Below are positions 18,720 through 26,878 of a stretch of DNA of 64,000 bases, in pieces. Source of the DNA: Rhodocyclales bacterium (lineage in GTDB: Bacteria; Pseudomonadota; Gammaproteobacteria; Burkholderiales; Rhodocyclaceae). Location of the stretch: contig PQAF01000004.1 of assembly GCA_003105015.1 (NCBI GenBank), positions 208-64,207 on the forward strand, read 5' to 3'. Below the pieces are notes generated by a model. It saw only the letters and a program-made list of their open reading frames with translations. It made no database searches and was not told the origin of the DNA. Position 1 is the first letter of the stretch; every line of letters starts with the position of its first letter. The position numbers and the translations under genes are program-made.

Positions 18720-19445
18720 TCACAAATCTCCGTGGAGCGCGCCCAGCGCGGCCAGTGCGGCAGGCCCCGCCGTTTCCGTGCGCAGGATGCGCGGGCCGAG
18801 CGACAGGTCCGCAAATCCCGCCAGCCTGGCCGCTGCCGCTTCCTCCTTGTCCAGCCCGCCTTCGGGCCCGACCAGCAGCAGGAAGCGTCTGCCGGCCAAT
18901 TCGCGCGGCCGACGTCCGCCCTGCGGCGAAAGCAGCAGCCGCCGTATTTCATTGTCCTGCGCCAACTGGCCAAGCCATTGCCGCAGATCAAGAATCGGCG
19001 CGATTTCCGGCAACCGGTTGCGGCCGCACTGCTCGCAGGCGGAGATGGCCACCTGCCGCCAATGTTCGACGCGCCGCGCGGCGCGCTCTCCCGCCAGCCG
19101 CACCACGCTGCGCGACGACGCCAGCGGCTGGATGCGCGCGACGCCCAGCTCGACGGCCTTCTGCACGACGAAGTCCATCTTGTCGCCGGAGGGCAGCGCC
19201 TGCGCCAGCGTCATGTCCAGCGGCGATTCGCGCTCGACGGCGTGCCAGTCGCCCAGCTGCACGCGCACGGCGCGGCCGGCCTCGGCGATCCGGCCGGGAT
19301 ACTCGCCGCCCTCGCCGTTGAACAAGGTCACGGGGTCGCCGGCGCCCAGGCGCAGCACGCGCAGCGCATGGTGCGCGGCGGCGGACGGCAGGTCGGCGAG
19401 GCTGTTGGGCGCGAGGGGCTGCGGGCAGAAGAAGCGCGGATTCAT
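18720..19445 (-). CDS. rsmE: 16S rRNA m3U1498 methyltransferase
   Basis: A SPOUT methyltransferase of about 241 residues that methylates U1498 of 16S rRNA. The start is taken at the second of two adjacent ATGs (MNPRFF); the first is at 19448. Seen are NPRFFCPQPLAP, HHALRVLRLGAGD (PUA-like N-terminal part), AVELGVARIQPL and the SAM-binding knot LLLVGPEGGLDKEE with LGPRILRTETA. Its promoter region is only about 47 bp, shared with the divergent thioredoxin-fold gene. Confidence 0.94.
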   Translation of the reverse strand: MNPRFFCPQPLAPNSLADLPSAAAHHALRVLRLGAGDPVTLFNGEGGEYPGRIAEAGRAVRVQLGDWHAVERESPLDMTLAQALPSGDKMDFVVQKAVELGVARIQPLASSRSVVRLAGERAARRVEHWRQVAISACEQCGRNRLPEIAPILDLRQWLGQLAQDNEIRRLLLSPQGGRRPRELAGRRFLLLVGPEGGLDKEEAAAARLAGFADLSLGPRILRTETAGPAALAALGALHGDL

Positions 19446-19492
19446 CATGCTATTATTCCGCAGCCCCCGGATTTTTCCCACAGCTAATCGTC

Positions 19493-20053
19493 ATGGTCAG
19501 CCTCACCACACCCATCTGCGACTTCGGCTGGAAGGCCCCCGACTTCGACCTGCCGGGCACCGATGGCCGCCGCCACAGCCTGGCCAGCGCACGCGGCCCC
19601 AACGGCCTGCTGGTGATGTTCATCTGCAACCACTGTCCCTACGTCCAGGCGGTGCTCGACCGCATCGTGCGCGACTGCCGCGAACTGGCCGTGCACGGCA
19701 TCGGCTCGATCGCCCTCATGTCGAACGACCCCACCGACTACCCCGAGGATGCCTGGGACAACATGGTGGCGGTGGCGCGCCGCATGGCGTTCCCCTTCCC
19801 CTACGTGCTCGACGAGTCGCAGGCGGTGGCGAAGGCCTACGGCGCGGTGTGCACGCCCGACTTCTTCGGCTTCAACGCGCAACTCGAATTGCAGTACCGC
19901 GGCCGCCTCGACGCCTCGCGGAAAGAGTCAGTCCCGGCGGCACGGCGCGACCTGTTCGAGGCCATGCTGCAGGTGGCGCAGACCGGCCGCGGGCCGCGCG
20001 AGCAGATCCCGAGCATGGGCTGCTCGATCAAATGGAAGGATGAAGCACGGTGA
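19493..20053 (+). CDS. Thioredoxin-fold / AhpC-TSA family protein
   Basis: A 186-residue cytosolic redoxin. The N-terminal PDFDLPGTDGRRHSL matches the AhpC/TSA entry strand, and VMFICNHCPYVQAV carries a CxxC (Cys-Asn-His-Cys) active-site motif. It belongs to a widespread family annotated as thioredoxin-family protein, often without a defined partner. Its TGA overlaps the GTG of the next gene, so the pair is coupled. A degenerate copy of the dispersed 26-bp repeat lies inside its C-terminal third (19923-19948, reverse). Confidence 0.85.
   Translation: MVSLTTPICDFGWKAPDFDLPGTDGRRHSLASARGPNGLLVMFICNHCPYVQAVLDRIVRDCRELAVHGIGSIALMSNDPTDYPEDAWDNMVAVARRMAFPFPYVLDESQAVAKAYGAVCTPDFFGFNAQLELQYRGRLDASRKESVPAARRDLFEAMLQVAQTGRGPREQIPSMGCSIKWKDEAR
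19923..19948 (-). repeat. Dispersed 26-bp repeat, degenerate copy E
   Basis: Read on the minus strand it matches the TCGCCGT-NN-CGCAGGGACTGACTTTT pattern with three mismatches in 24 fixed positions. It lies within coding sequence of the thioredoxin-fold gene, so chance resemblance is possible. Confidence 0.4.
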
Positions 20054-20856
20054 ACTCGCCCTGGTACGAACTCGCCGCGGCGGTCACCCAGGTGGTGCGC
20101 GAGGTCGCCGCCCAGGTGGTGATGCCGCGCTACCTGCAGGTGGTGCGCGAGCACAAAGCCGACGGCACCATCTTCACCGAGGTCGACATCGCCGCCCAGC
20201 GCGCGCTGGCCGAGCGGCTGCAGCGCCTGCGCGAGCGCCCGATGCTGGGCGAGGAGGAGATGGGCGAAGACGAACAGCGCCGGCTGTGGAACGAGGGCGC
20301 CGAGGGGCTGTGGGTGGTCGACCCCATCGACGGCACCACCAACTTCGTCGCCGGCCTGCCCTTCTTCGCCATTTCGGTGGCCTATTTCGTCGAGGGCCGC
20401 GCCGTCGTCGGGGTGGTCTACAACCCGGCCACGCGCGAGATGTTCTTCGCCTCGCGCGGCGGCGGCGCCATCATGAACGGCCTGCGCCTGCCGCTGCGGG
20501 CGCCGGCGGCCAGCCTCGCCGAGTGCGTCGCCGGCGTCGACTTCAAGCGCATTCCGAAGAAGCTGGGCGACGACCTCGCCACGCGGCCGCCCTACTACTC
20601 GCAGCGCAACTTCGGCTGCAGCACCCTGGAATGGGCCTATGCCGCCGCGGGCCGGCTCGATCTCCTGCTGCACGGCGGCCAGAAGCTGTGGGACTACGCC
20701 GCCGGGCGCCTGATCCTGGAGGAAGCCGGCGGGCGCATGTGCACCCTGAAGAAGGACGATTTCGACGCCGACGACCTGTGGAAGCGCTCGGTCATCGCCG
20801 CCGTCGACCCGCAGCTTTTTGCGGCCTGGCGCGACTGGATCCGCTCGCGGCGCTGA
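20050..20856 (+). CDS. Inositol monophosphatase family phosphatase
   Basis: A 268-residue Mg-dependent phosphatase with a GTG start overlapping the preceding stop. Metal and catalytic motifs are seen as EEEMGE (near 75-80), WVVDPIDGTTNFVAGLPFFA and WDYAAGRLILEEAGG. Relatives include SuhB, histidinol-phosphatase HisN and 3'-phosphoadenosine phosphatase CysQ; sequence alone does not separate these. Its last 65 bp are antisense to the 3' end of cbbR. Confidence 0.88.
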   Translation: MNSPWYELAAAVTQVVREVAAQVVMPRYLQVVREHKADGTIFTEVDIAAQRALAERLQRLRERPMLGEEEMGEDEQRRLWNEGAEGLWVVDPIDGTTNFVAGLPFFAISVAYFVEGRAVVGVVYNPATREMFFASRGGGAIMNGLRLPLRAPAASLAECVAGVDFKRIPKKLGDDLATRPPYYSQRNFGCSTLEWAYAAAGRLDLLLHGGQKLWDYAAGRLILEEAGGRMCTLKKDDFDADDLWKRSVIAAVDPQLFAAWRDWIRSRR

Positions 20857-21769
20857 CCTTCTCCTTCGGCGGCTCGTCCAGCCCGCCGCTCTCCTTCAGC
20901 AGGAACTGGCGGAAGGCCTCCGCCACCGGCAGCAGGCGCTTCTCGGCGCGGTGCACCACGAACCAGTGGCGCTTGAGCGGCGTGCCCGTCACATTCAGGC
21001 GGACGATGTGGCCGGTGGCCAGCTCGAGCACGATGGTACGCTCGGAGATGAAGGAGATGCCCATGCCGGCCATCACCGCCTGCTTGATGGTCTCGTTGCT
21101 GGTCATCTCGACGGTGCGCTGCGGCACCACGCCGTTCTCCGCCAGGAAGCGCTCCATCGCCGCGCGCGTGCCCGAGCCCGGCTCGCGCAGCAGGAAGCTT
21201 TCCTCGGCCAGCTGCTTCGGCGCAATGCGCTTGGCGCCGGCCAAGGGGTGGTCCGGCGCGGCGACGAAGACCAGCGGATTTTCGGCGAAGGGCTCGGACA
21301 CCGTCTCCAGCTCCTGCGGCGGGCGTCCCATGATGGCGAGGTCGATGTCGTTGTCGACGAGCTGCTGCACGATCTCGCCGCGGTTGTGCACGCCGAGGCG
21401 CAGCTCGACTTCCGGGTGCATCTGACGGAACGCCGTCAGCAGGCGCGGCGCGAAGTACTTGGCGGTGGACACCACGCCGATGTTCAGCCGCCCGCCGCGC
21501 AGGCCCTTCATCGCCAGCAGCGCCTCCTCGGCCTCGCGCAACTGCTGGGCGATGACGCGGGCGTGGCGCGCCAGTTCCTCGCCGGCTTCGGTGAGGAAGA
21601 CGCGCTTGCCGACCTGCTCGGTGAGCGGCAGGCCCGCCGCCTCCTCGAGGCTCCTCACCTGCATGGAGACGGCGGGCTGGGTCAGGTGCAGCTCGTCGGC
21701 GGCGCGCGAGAACGACAGGTGGCGGGCCACCGCCTCGAAGATCTTCAGCTGGCGCAGGGTCAGGTGCAT
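20792..21769 (-). CDS. cbbR: LysR-type regulator of CO2-fixation genes
   Basis: A 325-residue LysR regulator. The N-terminal helix-turn-helix MHLTLRQLKIFEAVARHLSF...AADELHLTQPAVSMQVRSLE is followed by an effector domain containing LLREPGSGTRAAMERFL and VEMTSNETIKQAVMAGMGISFIS, both typical of CbbR. The ATG at 21769 is chosen because it starts the canonical domain. It is divergent from cbbM, the classic arrangement, with operator-like repeats between. The basic C-terminal tail (SSRARPQKAAGRRRR) is encoded opposite the end of the phosphatase gene and looks like an extension. Confidence 0.95.
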   Translation of the reverse strand: MHLTLRQLKIFEAVARHLSFSRAADELHLTQPAVSMQVRSLEEAAGLPLTEQVGKRVFLTEAGEELARHARVIAQQLREAEEALLAMKGLRGGRLNIGVVSTAKYFAPRLLTAFRQMHPEVELRLGVHNRGEIVQQLVDNDIDLAIMGRPPQELETVSEPFAENPLVFVAAPDHPLAGAKRIAPKQLAEESFLLREPGSGTRAAMERFLAENGVVPQRTVEMTSNETIKQAVMAGMGISFISERTIVLELATGHIVRLNVTGTPLKRHWFVVHRAEKRLLPVAEAFRQFLLKESGGLDEPPKEKVSAASGSSRARPQKAAGRRRR

Positions 21770-21791
21770 GGTCGGGTCGTCCCAAGGGCGT

Positions 21792-21843
21792 CCATAAGGA
21801 ATAATGCAAGAATACCATAACAAACATTTAGTTCACCTTATGG
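21792..21843. promoter_or_regulatory. Putative CbbR operator region of cbbM
   Basis: CCATAAGG (21792-21799) and CCTTATGG (21836-21843) form a perfect 8-bp inverted repeat, with a further CCATAA at 21815. The span 21815-21843, CCATAACAAA-N13-CTTATG plus one base, has the same arms and spacing as 26761-26789 before prkB. It lies between divergent cbbR and cbbM, where CbbR normally binds. Assignment to CbbR is inference from position and repetition. Confidence 0.7.
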
Positions 21844-21900
21844 ATTTTCGGGAATAGAGTGCGCCCCATACACAAACGACCGCGACATCAAGGAGAACAC

Positions 21901-23280
21901 ATGGACCAGTCGAACCGCTACGCCGACCTCAGCCTCAAGGAAGAAGACCTCATCAAGGGCGGCAAGCACATTCTTTGCGCCTACAAGATGAAGCCGAAGG
22001 CCGGCTACGGCTACCTCTCGGCCGCCGCCCACTTCGCCGCCGAGTCGTCCACCGGCACCAACGTCGAGGTGAGCACCACCGACGAGTTCACCAAGGGCGT
22101 CGACGCCCTGGTCTACCACATCGACGAGGCCGCCGAGGAGATGCGCATCGCCTATCCGATCGACCTCTTCGACCGCAACGTCAGCGACGGCCGCATGATG
22201 ATCGTCTCCTTCCTGACGCTGACCATCGGCAACAACCAGGGCATGGGCGACATCGAGTACGCCAAGATGTACGACTTCTACATGCCCGAGCGCGCCATCC
22301 AGCTCTTCGACGGCCCGGCCAAGGACATCTCGGACATGTGGCGCATCCTCGGCCGCCCGGTCAAGGACGGCGGCTACATCGCCGGCACCATCATCAAGCC
22401 GAAGCTGGGTCTCCGCCCGGAACCCTTCGCCAAGGCCGCCTACCAGTTCTGGCTCGGCGGCGACTTCATCAAGAACGACGAGCCGCAGGGCAACCAGGTC
22501 TTCGCGCCGATGAAGAAGACCATCCCGCTGGTCTACGACGCCATGAAGCGCGCCATGGACGAGACCGGCCAGGCGAAGATCTTCTCGGCCAACATCACCG
22601 CCGACGACCACTACGAGATGCTCGCCCGCGGCGAGTACATCCTCGAGACCTTCGGCCCCGACGCCGACAAGGTGGCCTTCCTGGTCGACGGCTACGTCGG
22701 CGGCCCCGGCATGGTCACCACCGCACGCCGCCGCTTCCCGAACCAGTACCTGCACTACCACCGCGCCGGCCACGGCGCCGTCACCTCGCCCCAGTCGAAG
22801 CGCGGCTACACCGCCTATGTGCTGGCCAAAATGAGCCGCCTGCAGGGCGCTTCCGGCATCCACGTCGGCACCATGGGCTACGGCAAGATGGAAGGCGAGA
22901 AGGACGACCGCGCCATTGCCTACATCATCGAGCGCGACGAGTACCAGGGCCCGGCCTACAACCAGAAGTGGTACGGCATGCGGCCGACCACGCCGATCAT
23001 TTCCGGCGGCATGAACGCGCTGCGCCTGCCCGGCTTCTTCGAGAACCTCGGCCACGGCAACGTCATCAACACCGCCGGCGGCGGCTCCTACGGCCACATC
23101 GATTCCCCGGCCGCCGGCGCCATCTCGCTGCGCCAGGCCTACGACTGCTGGAAGGCCAAGGCCGACCCGATCGAGTGGGCCAAGCAGCACAAGGAATTCG
23201 CCCGCGCCTTCGAGTCGTTCCCGCAGGACGCCGACAAGCTCTACCCGGGATGGCGCGACAAGCTCAAAGGTCACAAGTAA
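21901..23280 (+). CDS. cbbM: Ribulose-1,5-bisphosphate carboxylase/oxygenase, form II
   Basis: A 459-residue form II RuBisCO large chain, which fixes CO2 onto RuBP. A strong SD (AAGGAG, 21890-21895) sets the ATG. Catalytic residues fall exactly on Rhodospirillum numbering: K166 in [12 protein letters not shown], and K191-D193-E194 in [10 protein letters not shown], where K191 is the carbamylated lysine. [21 protein letters not shown] and the flexible loop near [12 protein letters not shown] are also present. No small-subunit gene is nearby, as expected for form II. It heads cbbM-cbbQ-cbbO and is followed by a hairpin with a T-run that may lower expression of the downstream genes. Confidence 0.99.
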   Translation: MDQSNRYADLSLKEEDLIKGGKHILCAYKMKPKAGYGYLSAAAHFAAESSTGTNVEVSTTDEFTKGVDALVYHIDEAAEEMRIAYPIDLFDRNVSDGRMMIVSFLTLTIGNNQGMGDIEYAKMYDFYMPERAIQLFDGPAKDISDMWRILGRPVKDGGYIAGTIIKPKLGLRPEPFAKAAYQFWLGGDFIKNDEPQGNQVFAPMKKTIPLVYDAMKRAMDETGQAKIFSANITADDHYEMLARGEYILETFGPDADKVAFLVDGYVGGPGMVTTARRRFPNQYLHYHRAGHGAVTSPQSKRGYTAYVLAKMSRLQGASGIHVGTMGYGKMEGEKDDRAIAYIIERDEYQGPAYNQKWYGMRPTTPIISGGMNALRLPGFFENLGHGNVINTAGGGSYGHIDSPAAGAISLRQAYDCWKAKADPIEWAKQHKEFARAFESFPQDADKLYPGWRDKLKGHK

Positions 23281-23306
23281 TCCGTTTACCAGTCGGATTA
23301 CCGGTT

Positions 23307-23338
23307 AGCCCCTGACCCGCAAGGGCAGGGGCTTTTTT
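23307..23338 (+). terminator. Terminator-like hairpin between cbbM and cbbQ
   Basis: The stem AGCCCCTG/CAGGGGCT (23307-23314 with 23326-23333), extended inward by CCC/GGG, is followed by TTTTTT. It lies 27 bp after the cbbM stop and about 15 bp before cbbQ. It probably terminates part of the transcripts, giving much more RuBisCO than CbbQ/O. Confidence 0.85.
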
Positions 23339-23352
23339 ATTCGGAGGTCGTC

Positions 23353-24159
23353 ATGAGTCAGGACGTCGAGCAGTACCGCATCGGCAAGGAACCCTTCTAC
23401 CAGCCGCAGGGCGACGAGGTGACGCTGTACGAGGCCGCCTACGCCGCGCGCCTGCCGGTGATGCTGAAAGGCCCCACCGGCTGCGGCAAGAGCCGCTTCG
23501 TCGAGTACATGGCGTGGAAGCTCGACCGCCCCCTCATCACCGTCGCCTGCAACGAGGACATGACCGCTTCCGACCTGGTCGGCCGCTACCTCCTCGACCG
23601 CGAGGGCACGCGTTGGCTGGACGGGCCGCTCACCACCGCCGCGCGCATCGGCGCCATTTGCTACCTCGACGAGATCGTCGAGGCGCGCCAGGACACCACC
23701 GTGGTGATCCACCCGCTCACCGACCACCGCCGCGTGCTGCCGCTCGACAAGAAGGGCGAGGTGGTCGCCGCCCATCCCGACTTCCAGCTGGTGATCTCCT
23801 ACAACCCCGGCTACCAGTCGCTGATGAAGGACCTCAAGCAGTCGACCAAGCAGCGCTTCGCCGCCTTCGACTTCGATTACCCCGAGCCGGGACTGGAAGC
23901 GCAGATCGTCGCGCGCGAGACCGGCATCGACTTTGATACCGCCGGCCGGCTGGTGAAGCTCGCCGGAACGGCGCGCAACCTCAAGGGCCACGGCCTCGCC
24001 GAGGGCGTGTCGACGCGCCTCGTCGTCTACGCCGCCCAGCTCATCCGCCGCGGCGTCGCCCCGCGCGCCGCCTGCCGCACGGCCATGGCGCGGCCGATCA
24101 CCGACGACGCCGACATCCGCGCCACGCTCGACCACGCGGTCGACGCGATCTTCGCGTAA
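23353..24159 (+). CDS. cbbQ: RuBisCO activase ATPase subunit CbbQ (MoxR AAA+)
   Basis: A 268-residue AAA+ ATPase. Walker A is GPTGCGKS (residues 40-47), Walker B lies in GAICYLDEIVEARQD, and ISYNPGYQSL and STKQRFAAFDFDYP are typical of the CbbQ/NorQ group. With CbbO it removes inhibitory sugar phosphates from RuBisCO. SD GGAGG precedes the ATG. The stop codon lies within a reverse copy of the dispersed 26-bp repeat, and a 298-bp structured gap separates it from cbbO. Confidence 0.95.
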   Translation: MSQDVEQYRIGKEPFYQPQGDEVTLYEAAYAARLPVMLKGPTGCGKSRFVEYMAWKLDRPLITVACNEDMTASDLVGRYLLDREGTRWLDGPLTTAARIGAICYLDEIVEARQDTTVVIHPLTDHRRVLPLDKKGEVVAAHPDFQLVISYNPGYQSLMKDLKQSTKQRFAAFDFDYPEPGLEAQIVARETGIDFDTAGRLVKLAGTARNLKGHGLAEGVSTRLVVYAAQLIRRGVAPRAACRTAMARPITDDADIRATLDHAVDAIFA

Positions 24160-24183
24160 AAGTCAGTCGCTGCAGCACGGCGA
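24158..24183 (-). repeat. Dispersed 26-bp repeat, copy D (reverse)
   Basis: The complement reads TCGCCGT, GC, then TGCAGCGACTGACTTTT, with two mismatches from copies A-C. It covers the cbbQ stop codon (24157-24159). Confidence 0.55.
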
Positions 24184-24218
24184 ATAGCCAGGATGAAACC
24201 TCGGGTCATCTTTCGGTT

Positions 24219-24384
24219 GGTGCGCGGTCGGGCCGGCGGGGAAACGCCTTGGGTTTTCGACCGTCATGAGGCACCACGTCTCCAGACAAGGGGGGCGGGT
24301 GGCCGACAGAGCGAAGTAAAGAAGGAGAGCCGGGCGCAGCCCGGCTCGGGTGACATGAGCGGCGTCGGCCACCCGCCACCCTTG
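24219..24384. ncRNA. Candidate structured RNA / palindromic element between cbbQ and cbbO
   Basis: Two stacked foldable units. Unit 1: GGTGC (24219-24223) and GGTCG (24226-24230) pair with CGACC (24258-24262) and GCACC (24271-24275) around an inner hairpin GGCG-GGGAAA-CGCC (24235-24248). Unit 2: a 21-position stem, 24287-24307 with 24364-24384, with a single G-A mismatch, enclosing a perfect 9-bp hairpin GAGCCGGGC-GCA-GCCCGGCTC (24327-24347). No coding frame is convincing. It could be a cis-acting RNA tuning cbbO, an independent small RNA, or a non-autonomous mobile repeat. Strand of action is unknown. Confidence 0.55.
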
Positions 24385-24457
24385 GCGCGTGCAGACCTTC
24401 AACGAACGAGGCGTTTCATGCGTCGCAGGTGGTGCAATGCGCGGTGGAGCAACTGAC

Positions 24458-26737
24458 ATGAGCAAGCCGGTCGACGCCCGCAAGCGTGAAATGCATCATC
24501 CGCAGGTGCAGGCCTGGTGGCGCGAAATGGACTGCGGTTTCACGCAGGTGGCCGACGTCTTCGAGGAGTGCCTCTACGAGGCGCTGACCGCCTTCTCGAA
24601 ACGGGAGATGGACGACTACGTGGCGGCGGCGAAAACCCTCAGCCGCCTCGGCCGCGGGCCGGAGCCGGTGCTGGCCTTCCTCGAGGCTTGGCCCTCGGTC
24701 GCGGGCGCCGTCGGCACCGCGGCCCTGGAAGACGTCATGGCCACCGCGCGCGCGCTGCAGGCCTCGCCCAACGGCCACGCCATCGCGCCCTTCCTGCAGA
24801 CGCTGGCGCCCGTCGCGCGCCGCCTCGCCTCGCGCGAGCAGCTGGCCTTCTACCTCGACATCGCGCGCGAGCTGATGGCCCGCACCACCGGCTCCATCCA
24901 CGGCCGCCACGCGACGATCGCCAGTCCCGGCCTGCCGGCCTTCTTTCGCCAGGCGCCGCAGCTGGTCGAAACGCTGCCGATGGCCGGGCTGCAGAACTGG
25001 GTCGACTACGGCATCCGCCACTACGGCGACCACCCGCAGCAGCAGGAAGACTACTTCAAGCTGGCGCTCGCCGACAGCCGTGCCGTGCTGCAGCGCGAGC
25101 GCCACGGCACGTTGTTCGCCGACGCCGAGCGCCGCCTCGACCTCTACCTGCGCGCGCTGTGGCGCGACCCGCAGCCGCTGATCCCCTATTCCAATGCCTA
25201 CCACGAGCTGCGCCAGATCGTGCCCTACTACGACAGCCTCGGCATGCGCCTGCCCGACGTCTACGACGCACGCAACGGAATCTCGGGGCTCGACCGCTAC
25301 CGCGCGACGCTGGCGCACATGGCCGGCCACCGGCGCTGGTCGTCGCCGCAGATCGCCGACAACTGGAGCCCCTTCCAGCGCCTCGCCGTGGAATTCCTCG
25401 AGGACGCGCGCATCGACCGGCTGCTGATGCGCGAGTATCCGGGCCTCGCCCCCGTCCTGCTCGCCCTGCATCCGAAGCCTGGGGAGGACGCCTGCGATCC
25501 CGAGACCACGTCCTGCCTGCGCCACCGCCTGGCCATGCTCTCGCGCGCCTGCCTCGATGCGAACCACGGCTACGCCGACCCGGTCCTCAACGAGACCGTC
25601 GCCGCCTTCCATGCCGCGCTCGCCGACGGCCCGTCGGGCACGGCGCAGATGGCCGGGCTGGCGCTCGCCTACGTGGCGCGCACGCGGCGCCCGAGCGACC
25701 AGCTGCCGCGCATCCATTTCGACGACACGGTGGTCGACTACCGCGACGACAACCGCCAGCTGTGGGCCTTCATCGAGGAGGGCGACGAGGAGGAGGCCTT
25801 CGACACGCGGAAGGAGGCGCGCGAGGCGGAGGAGCCGCAGGGCCTGCCGCCGCGCCATTATCCCGAGTGGGACCAGGCCAGCGAGTCCTACCGCCCGGAC
25901 TGGGTCAGCCTGTATGAAGCGCTGCACCCGGCCGGCGAGGCGGCGATGATCGACCGCCTGCTGGAGAAGCACGCCGCGCTGGCCCGTCGCCTGATGCGCC
26001 TGCTCGACCTCATCAAGCCGCAGAACAAGCAGCGCATCCGCTACCAGGAGGACGGCTCCGAGCTCGACCTCGACGTCGCCATCCGCTCGCTGATCGACTT
26101 CAGGAGCGGCGTCACGCCCGACCCGCGCATCAACATGAGCCACCGCACCAGCGGCCGCAGCATCGCCGTGCTGCTGCTGCTCGACCTGTCGGAGTCGCTC
26201 AACCAGAAGGTCGCCGGCGGCGAGCAGACGGTGCTGGAGCTCTCCCAGGAGGCGGTCTCCCTGCTCGGCATGGCCATCGAGCGCCTCAACGACCCCTTCG
26301 CCATTGCCGGCTTCCATTCCAACACCCGGCACGAGGTGCGCTACCTGCACATCAAGGGCTTCTCCGAGCGCTGGGACGACACGGTCAAGGGGCGGCTCGC
26401 CGCCGCCGGCGCCGGCTGGTCGACGCGCATGGGCGCCGCCCTGCGCCATGCCGGCGCGGCCCTCGCCCAGCGCCAGGCCGACAAGCGGCTGCTGCTGCTG
26501 CTCACCGACGGCGAGCCGGCCGACATCGACGTGCGCGACCCCGGCCACCTGCACGCCGACGCGAAGAAGGCCGTCGGCGAGCTGGCCGCCCAGGGCGTCG
26601 ACACCTTCTGCCTCAGCCTCGACCCGAAGGCCGACGACTACGTGCAGGGGATTTTCGGGCGGCGCCACCTGGTGCTGGACCGGGTCGAGCAGCTGCCCGA
26701 GAAGCTGCCGCTGCTGTACATGGCGCTCACAAAATAA
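24458..26737 (+). CDS. cbbO: RuBisCO activase von Willebrand factor A subunit CbbO
   Basis: A 759-residue protein with a C-terminal vWA domain. The metal-binding MIDAS motif is DLSES in AVLLLLDLSESLN (about residue 575-580), followed by LLLLTDGEPADIDV. The long N-terminal part, including FRQAPQLVETLPMAGLQNWVDYG, is characteristic of CbbO/NorD. It docks on RuBisCO and partners the CbbQ hexamer. The ATG at 24458 is chosen because GGTGGAG lies about ten bases upstream; in-frame ATGs further upstream fall inside the structured element. Confidence 0.94.
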   Translation: MSKPVDARKREMHHPQVQAWWREMDCGFTQVADVFEECLYEALTAFSKREMDDYVAAAKTLSRLGRGPEPVLAFLEAWPSVAGAVGTAALEDVMATARALQASPNGHAIAPFLQTLAPVARRLASREQLAFYLDIARELMARTTGSIHGRHATIASPGLPAFFRQAPQLVETLPMAGLQNWVDYGIRHYGDHPQQQEDYFKLALADSRAVLQRERHGTLFADAERRLDLYLRALWRDPQPLIPYSNAYHELRQIVPYYDSLGMRLPDVYDARNGISGLDRYRATLAHMAGHRRWSSPQIADNWSPFQRLAVEFLEDARIDRLLMREYPGLAPVLLALHPKPGEDACDPETTSCLRHRLAMLSRACLDANHGYADPVLNETVAAFHAALADGPSGTAQMAGLALAYVARTRRPSDQLPRIHFDDTVVDYRDDNRQLWAFIEEGDEEEAFDTRKEAREAEEPQGLPPRHYPEWDQASESYRPDWVSLYEALHPAGEAAMIDRLLEKHAALARRLMRLLDLIKPQNKQRIRYQEDGSELDLDVAIRSLIDFRSGVTPDPRINMSHRTSGRSIAVLLLLDLSESLNQKVAGGEQTVLELSQEAVSLLGMAIERLNDPFAIAGFHSNTRHEVRYLHIKGFSERWDDTVKGRLAAAGAGWSTRMGAALRHAGAALAQRQADKRLLLLLTDGEPADIDVRDPGHLHADAKKAVGELAAQGVDTFCLSLDPKADDYVQGIFGRRHLVLDRVEQLPEKLPLLYMALTK

Positions 26738-26757
26738 GCATCAGAGTTCTCTTATTC

Positions 26758-26789
26758 GTTCCATAACAAATTTTGAATGGAACTTATGC
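26758..26789. promoter_or_regulatory. Putative CbbR operator upstream of prkB
   Basis: CCATAACAAA-N13-CTTATG at 26761-26788 repeats the arms and spacing found before cbbM at 21815. A perfect 7-bp inverted repeat GTTCCAT (26758-26764) and ATGGAAC (26777-26783) overlaps it. It lies in the 141-bp gap before prkB, which marks a second regulated promoter in the locus. Confidence 0.68.
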
Positions 26790-26878
26790 ATCGCCCCGAT
26801 TACAGTCCTGCTATCGTCGGCCGCCGCGCCCGGGTGCGCGCCGCCCAATAATTCAAACTATCCCCGAGGGGTAAATCC

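Noticed and set aside
24200..24400. Cobalamin or other known metabolite riboswitch upstream of cbbO
   Set aside because: The conserved boxes of the cobalamin riboswitch are absent on both strands, and the position, 74 bases from the cbbO start within an operon, does not fit. It is kept only as an unnamed structured element.
24163..24483. A 106-codon open frame on the minus strand covering the cbbQ-cbbO gap
   Set aside because: It overlaps the cbbO start, has low-complexity Pro/Arg/Thr composition and no ribosome-binding site, and its openness is explained by the GC-rich structured element.
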